The translations under genes and the position numbers were made by a program. Positions 6,375 to 9,760 of a DNA stretch of 9,760 nt are shown piece after piece; positions within the stretch are counted from its first letter, which is position 1, and each line of letters begins with the position of its first letter. The stretch is from JAHJDR01 sp964526915. Its GTDB lineage: Bacteria > UBA10199 > JADGCS01. The notes below the pieces were generated by a model. It worked only from the letters and a program-made list of their open reading frames with translations. It searched no databases and was not told the DNA's origin. Location: assembly GCA_964526915.1 (NCBI GenBank), contig CAZGMS010000224.1:1-9760 (forward strand), given 5' to 3'.

Positions 6375-7718
6375 ATGTCCACTTTTTTTTCCAGATTCTT
6401 TATGACGGGTCCGATTGTTCCTGTGACGCTGAAAACACACGAGGAAATCGATCGTGTCTACAAGCCGAAACGCTGGTCGGTTTTCTTGTCTGTCACACTG
6501 GGGTACACGCTGTTCTATGTTTGCCGGTTGAACTTTGCGATCATCAAAAAACCGCTGATGGAACAAGGCCTCTTCAATGCGGAACAGTTGGGTCTCATTG
6601 GATCCGTAATGTTCATCACCTACGCGGTTGGAAAGTTTCTGAACGGCTTTTTCGCGGATAGACTCAACATAAAAAACTTCATGTCTTTGGGACTTTTTGC
6701 CACAGCCACGGTCAGCCTGATTCTGGGCAACATCACGTATTTCTGGTTCTTCGTTGTTCTGTGGGGTCTGAACGGCTGGTTCCAGTCCTTCGGTGCCGCG
6801 CCAAGCGTGGTTGCGCTGTCGCAGTGGTTTTCTACGCGCGAGATGGGGACGTACTACGGTATCTGGATCATCAGTCACAATCTGGGGTCGGGACTCACGG
6901 CAGTCGGTACGGCCTATTTTGTAAAGTGGTGGGGTTGGCAATACGGATTCATTGTGCCGGGTGCTGTGGCACTCATTGGCTCCTATTTTTTATACAGGTT
7001 CATGTTTGACCGTCCACAAACGCTTGGCTTGCCACCTGTGTATGTGTACCGGAACGATCCCCTGCAGACCAGCCAGACAGAAAGTGTTTGGGAATTGCAG
7101 AAAGAGGTGATCAGAAAACCGGCTGTGTGGATTCTGGGTTTGTCCAGCGCTTGCATGTACATCGCCCGCTACGCCTTTGAGAGCTGGGGGATCGTGTTCA
7201 TGGGCGCGCAAAAAGGATATTCCACTGTGACGGCGGGCAAACTTGTCTTCATGAGCCAGATGTTTGGACTGGTGGCCACCATGCTTTGTGGGTACGTTAC
7301 AGACAAATTCTTTGCCAGCAGACGCAATGTGTTGGCCCTGATCACGGGGATTCTATACGCGGTCTCTTTGGCTGTGTTCTTGCTCACGAAGGAGAAGAGC
7401 TTGTTTATCGACTGCGCCTCACTGGCTGTGTATGGGCTGTCGTTGGGAGTCCTGCTCACATTTCTGGGAGGCCTCATGGCAGTGGACATCTGTTCCAAAC
7501 GTTCTGCGGGAGCGGCGATGGGGATGATCGGGCTTTTCAGCTACGTTGCCACGGCGATCAATGATTACGTGAGCGGGTATCTTATCAACGCGCACAAGAC
7601 GATGGTCAACGGCCAGCCTGTCTATGACTTCACACCGGTGAGCATACTGTGGATATCGGCGGCAGTCCTGTCCTTCATTTTTGCGGCGATGGTGTGGAAG
7701 GAAAGGCAGAAGGGGTGA
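6375..7718 (+). CDS. Organophosphate:phosphate antiporter-family MFS transporter or sensor, UhpC-like
   Basis: The 447-residue product has about twelve hydrophobic segments and belongs to the major facilitator superfamily, OPA group (GlpT, UhpT, UhpC). It should lie in the inner membrane. R51 in FYVCRLNF and R265 in MYIARYAFESWG match the two phosphate-binding arginines of GlpT (R45, R269), and H168 in ISHNLGSG matches GlpT H165. The central loop DRPQTLGLPP-x-x-x-YRND (from 212) is much closer to E. coli UhpC (DRPQALGLPAVGEWRHD) than to UhpT or GlpT. AVGKFLNGFFADRLN (84-98) is the A-motif-like loop between helices 2 and 3. Known members exchange sugar phosphates or glycerol 3-phosphate for phosphate; UhpC also senses glucose 6-phosphate with UhpB. 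No uhpA, uhpB or uhpT lies in the window, so it may simply be a transporter. The exact substrate cannot be read from sequence. The length is normal for the family. Confidence 0.9.
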   Translation: MSTFFSRFFMTGPIVPVTLKTHEEIDRVYKPKRWSVFLSVTLGYTLFYVCRLNFAIIKKPLMEQGLFNAEQLGLIGSVMFITYAVGKFLNGFFADRLNIKNFMSLGLFATATVSLILGNITYFWFFVVLWGLNGWFQSFGAAPSVVALSQWFSTREMGTYYGIWIISHNLGSGLTAVGTAYFVKWWGWQYGFIVPGAVALIGSYFLYRFMFDRPQTLGLPPVYVYRNDPLQTSQTESVWELQKEVIRKPAVWILGLSSACMYIARYAFESWGIVFMGAQKGYSTVTAGKLVFMSQMFGLVATMLCGYVTDKFFASRRNVLALITGILYAVSLAVFLLTKEKSLFIDCASLAVYGLSLGVLLTFLGGLMAVDICSKRSAGAAMGMIGLFSYVATAINDYVSGYLINAHKTMVNGQPVYDFTPVSILWISAAVLSFIFAAMVWKERQKG

Positions 7719-7728
7719 GTCTTTTTAA

Positions 7729-7877
7729 GACATCTCTAATAACCACCATTTTCGGGGGCCTCTAAAAAGTACCCAGATGCAAGGCGCCCACAAACCCGCA
7801 AACGGAGCGTACACGGAAGTACGTGAGTATTGCGGGTGCAGTGGGCAACGCCGCAGACGGGTGGTTTTTAGATGTCC
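7729..7877. repeat. Long imperfect palindrome filling a convergent intergenic gap; candidate bidirectional terminator or mobile repeat
   Basis: At the centre, CGTAC (7808-7812) pairs with GTACG (7819-7823) around ACGGAA. Further out, ACCCGCAAAC pairs with GTATTGCGGGT, CCCAC with GTGGG and GGCG with CGCC. At the ends, TCTAAAAAGTACCC (7761-7774) nearly mirrors GGGTGGTTTTTAGA (7859-7872). A second left arm, GACATCT...AACCACC (7729-7747), also matches the right end GGTGGTTTTTAGATGTC, so two pairings compete. In both directions the stem runs into a run of five T. It lies between the transporter stop at 7718 and the lipoprotein stop at 7881. From memory, repeats with an AAGGCG...CAACGCCGCAGA frame are dispersed in several proteobacterial genomes. 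The terminator role is inferred. Confidence 0.7.
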
Positions 7878-7880
7878 CTT

Positions 7881-9545
7881 TTAGTCAGCCAGCGGCAATA
7901 GCTCAGGGTCGAGGCTGTAGACATCAAAAAGAGAGACCTGTGGCATCCCTTCGCTACCGTCGTCTTGGTTGTACGCGCGGTAGAATACCATGTGCCCATC
8001 ATCATCGATTGTGTACCTGCCCGAACATGATTGCCCATAGGTGCCGCTGTCAATTACGTAAAGATCATCCATTTCACCTGAGCGGACGCGGCTGTAGACG
8101 AGCCAGTCCAATCCTGTCTCTGATGTGTTGATCGAGCAGGTAATGAACTCGGAGTCTTCCACCTCGCTTTCGACGGAGACCACAAGGTAAGGGGTCATGA
8201 TTCTTTCGAGGTCCAGGTCTTCCTGCGCAAAGAGCAAGGCCTCTCCTGTAATGGCATCGAGTTGGTAGAACCTGTGTGTATTATCCAGCAAGTCGACAAA
8301 CATGATCATCTGTTTTCCCGAAGAGGCCATATGCATGATGGTGGGGCCGACCTCGTGTTCGTAAATTAACTGTCGGTTGTTCCAGGCGGTGGTGCCGTTG
8401 GACATCATGATGCTGAAGAGTGCGGCCTTGCCGGCGTTTGCCGGCGGAACAAACACATAAAGGATTTCGCCAGCCCCCTGTGAGAACAGGGGATTACTGT
8501 AGTTAATGCTTTCGATCAAACCCGTTTCCTCGTTTGTGTCCAGATCGTAAAAACGCAACAGGTATTCCTGCGGCTCCGTGCTATCCGCGCTGATGTATTT
8601 TTTTGTGGCCAGGAACACGCCATTTTCCGCGTCGGAAAAAAACAGTTGCACACTGACGGGGGTGATGCTTCCTTCGCTTAGGTTAAGCGGTTCTCCCACA
8701 TCCATGATCATTGTGGGGTCATCCCAGGCGACAAGGAAACCGGCCATGCCTTCATAGATATCCAGATCTGCCACATCATCCGAGTGTTTCAGGTAATGTA
8801 CTCGACCATTTTGTGTGGCCATCACCACATCGTGATTTTCCGAGACCGCCACAACACGAGGCGCAGAAACAAGGTCTTCGGCGATGACTTGAACGTATGA
8901 TCCGTCAATGTGCCTGCGGAATAGATCAAACGTGTCATCATCGTTCTGCTGGCTGAAATAATAGTAGCCCCGGTCCATGATGGGGGTTTGCAGGATGTTG
9001 ATTTTATCGGAATTGGTAAAGCTGTATGTGGTGACGGAGTTTTCCTTTTGGGCAAAGACGGGAGGCGCGCCCTGATCGGCATCGTTGATGGGGATCATCA
9101 TTACGGGATCTCCCTCGACAGCGCTGATTGTGGCATCGAACGAGCCATCATCAGCGACCTCGTGCGAAGTGATCAGATCACCGTTGACCAGCAGGAGGGC
9201 ATTGGCCTGTTCCGTATTGACGGCATCGGCTGTCCCTACGATGCGGTAGGTATTGGGTGCGGTCGCGGTTTTTATAGCGAAACCTGTTTTTGTTTGCAAA
9301 CCTGAGGATGTTTCCTGCGTGACTGTGGTTTTTTCGACGTTGACCGATTCCATCTTCGCGATTGTGACGGGGATGCTCATGGCACTGTCATCACTTTCGT
9401 AGAGATCGGACTCGGTATCCGAAATGGGATCTGCCGAGGCCGGGGTTTCAGTGTCTATGGCGTTGGTGCCGGTACTGCCGCTCATGGCGCAGGCAGTTGA
9501 TAACAAGACCAGAAGAATAATAATGATGTGTTTGTAATTGATCAT
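7881..9545 (-). CDS. Probable lipoprotein with Ig-like and TolB-type beta-propeller domains
   Basis: The 554-residue product starts with a basic residue, an Ile/Leu-rich core and the lipobox L-S-T-A-C19. It is therefore probably a lipid-anchored protein of the cell envelope, with no Asp at +2. Residues 20-65 are a Ser/Thr/Asp/Glu-rich linker. Residues 98-152 (YRIVGTADAV ... DDGSFDATI) look like a small Ig-like or carboxypeptidase-regulatory-like domain. From about 180 to the end there are repeated hydrophobic-aromatic strands with Asp-rich turns, such as GYYYFSQQNDDDTFDLFRR, DWLVYSRVRSGEMDDLYVID and GHMVFYRAYNQDDG. This suits a TolB/WD40-like propeller that binds a protein or small ligand. 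C470 and C507 may form a disulphide. I cannot name its partner. The start at 9545 lacks a strong Shine-Dalgarno, but the signal peptide begins directly there. It is convergent with the transporter, so the two are not in one operon. Confidence 0.88.
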   Translation of the reverse strand: MINYKHIIIILLVLLSTACAMSGSTGTNAIDTETPASADPISDTESDLYESDDSAMSIPVTIAKMESVNVEKTTVTQETSSGLQTKTGFAIKTATAPNTYRIVGTADAVNTEQANALLLVNGDLITSHEVADDGSFDATISAVEGDPVMMIPINDADQGAPPVFAQKENSVTTYSFTNSDKINILQTPIMDRGYYYFSQQNDDDTFDLFRRHIDGSYVQVIAEDLVSAPRVVAVSENHDVVMATQNGRVHYLKHSDDVADLDIYEGMAGFLVAWDDPTMIMDVGEPLNLSEGSITPVSVQLFFSDAENGVFLATKKYISADSTEPQEYLLRFYDLDTNEETGLIESINYSNPLFSQGAGEILYVFVPPANAGKAALFSIMMSNGTTAWNNRQLIYEHEVGPTIMHMASSGKQMIMFVDLLDNTHRFYQLDAITGEALLFAQEDLDLERIMTPYLVVSVESEVEDSEFITCSINTSETGLDWLVYSRVRSGEMDDLYVIDSGTYGQSCSGRYTIDDDGHMVFYRAYNQDDGSEGMPQVSLFDVYSLDPELLPLAD

Positions 9546-9626
9546 GATGTACGATATTGACTCAACACAAGTGAATTGGCCAATACCCCTCCACAGTTGC
9601 AGGTATCAAAGAGAACACCAGTGATT

Positions 9627-9635
9627 ATTTTAACA
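9627..9635 (-). promoter_or_regulatory. Extended -10 promoter for the lipoprotein gene
   Basis: On the minus strand this reads TGTTAAAAT, i.e. TG, one base, then TAAAAT. No strong -35 is seen. Transcription would start near 9620, giving a leader of about 75 bases. The box TTATGTTAAAATA differs by one base from that of the SBBP gene. Confidence 0.4.
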
Positions 9636-9760
9636 TAATTTGTCGCATTTGAGATAAAAAAATTGGTTTCAGTTGTTAAGGGTTGTTGGCGTCTGTCAAG
9701 AGTTGTTGATCATCTTGGGCACAAATATGTGGCTGGATACGAAAAAAGGCTGCCGTTAGG
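9636..9760. other. Non-coding right end with phased GTTGTT motifs
   Basis: No gene is visible here. GTTGTT occurs at 9672-9677, 9682-9687 and 9702-9707, at exact steps of 10 and 20 bases (AACAAC when read toward the lipoprotein gene). The copies lie about 40-75 bases upstream of the -10 box, a plausible place for an activator or regulator to bind on one face of the helix. Chance in a low-complexity stretch is possible. Confidence 0.3.

Noticed and set aside
6348..6941. A 197-codon open frame on the minus strand
   Set aside because: It is antisense to the well-supported transporter and its product is Arg-, Gln- and Glu-rich with no domain, typical of a shadow frame.

Overview
The window looks like chromosomal DNA of a Gram-negative bacterium of moderate G+C content. 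A deltaproteobacteria-like lineage (Myxococcota, Desulfobacterota, Bdellovibrionota or a related candidate phylum) is my best guess. The grounds are a secreted SBBP beta-propeller protein with cadherin-like domains, a lipoprotein with a lipobox, a REP-associated tyrosine transposase (RAYT), and a long G+C-rich imperfect palindrome between convergent genes. There is no rRNA or universal marker gene, so the taxonomy is inference only.

Layout, left to right. (1) 1-2115, minus: the first 705 residues of a large secreted protein whose C-terminus lies outside the window. It has a signal peptide, seven SBBP-type propeller repeats, a Cys-containing InlB-B-like repeat domain and cadherin-like domains. 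An extended -10 promoter lies upstream. (2) 2259-5151, minus: a two-gene operon of unrecognised proteins. The first gene encodes a 513-residue, probably all-helical protein. The second encodes a 447-residue protein with a duplicated beta module and a Pro-rich linker. A possible terminator separates the operon from the SBBP gene. (3) 5163-6374: a visibly more A+T-rich island with a RAYT gene on the plus strand, flanked on both sides by short REP-like repeats in opposite orientations. (4) 6375-7718, plus: a 12-helix organophosphate:phosphate antiporter-family transporter, closest to UhpC. (5) 7729-7877: a long imperfect palindrome that fills the gap between convergent genes. (6) 7881-9545, minus: a 554-residue lipoprotein with a probable beta-propeller, preceded by an extended -10 promoter and a phased GTTGTT motif. 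(7) 9636-9760: non-coding as far as can be seen.

The genes do not form one obvious pathway. Two encode envelope or secreted propeller proteins and share a similar promoter box. One is a sugar-phosphate-type transporter or sensor with no neighbouring two-component system. The helical and duplicated-module pair is the least explained part. The most unusual non-coding material is the RAYT with its repeats and the palindrome at 7729-7877.
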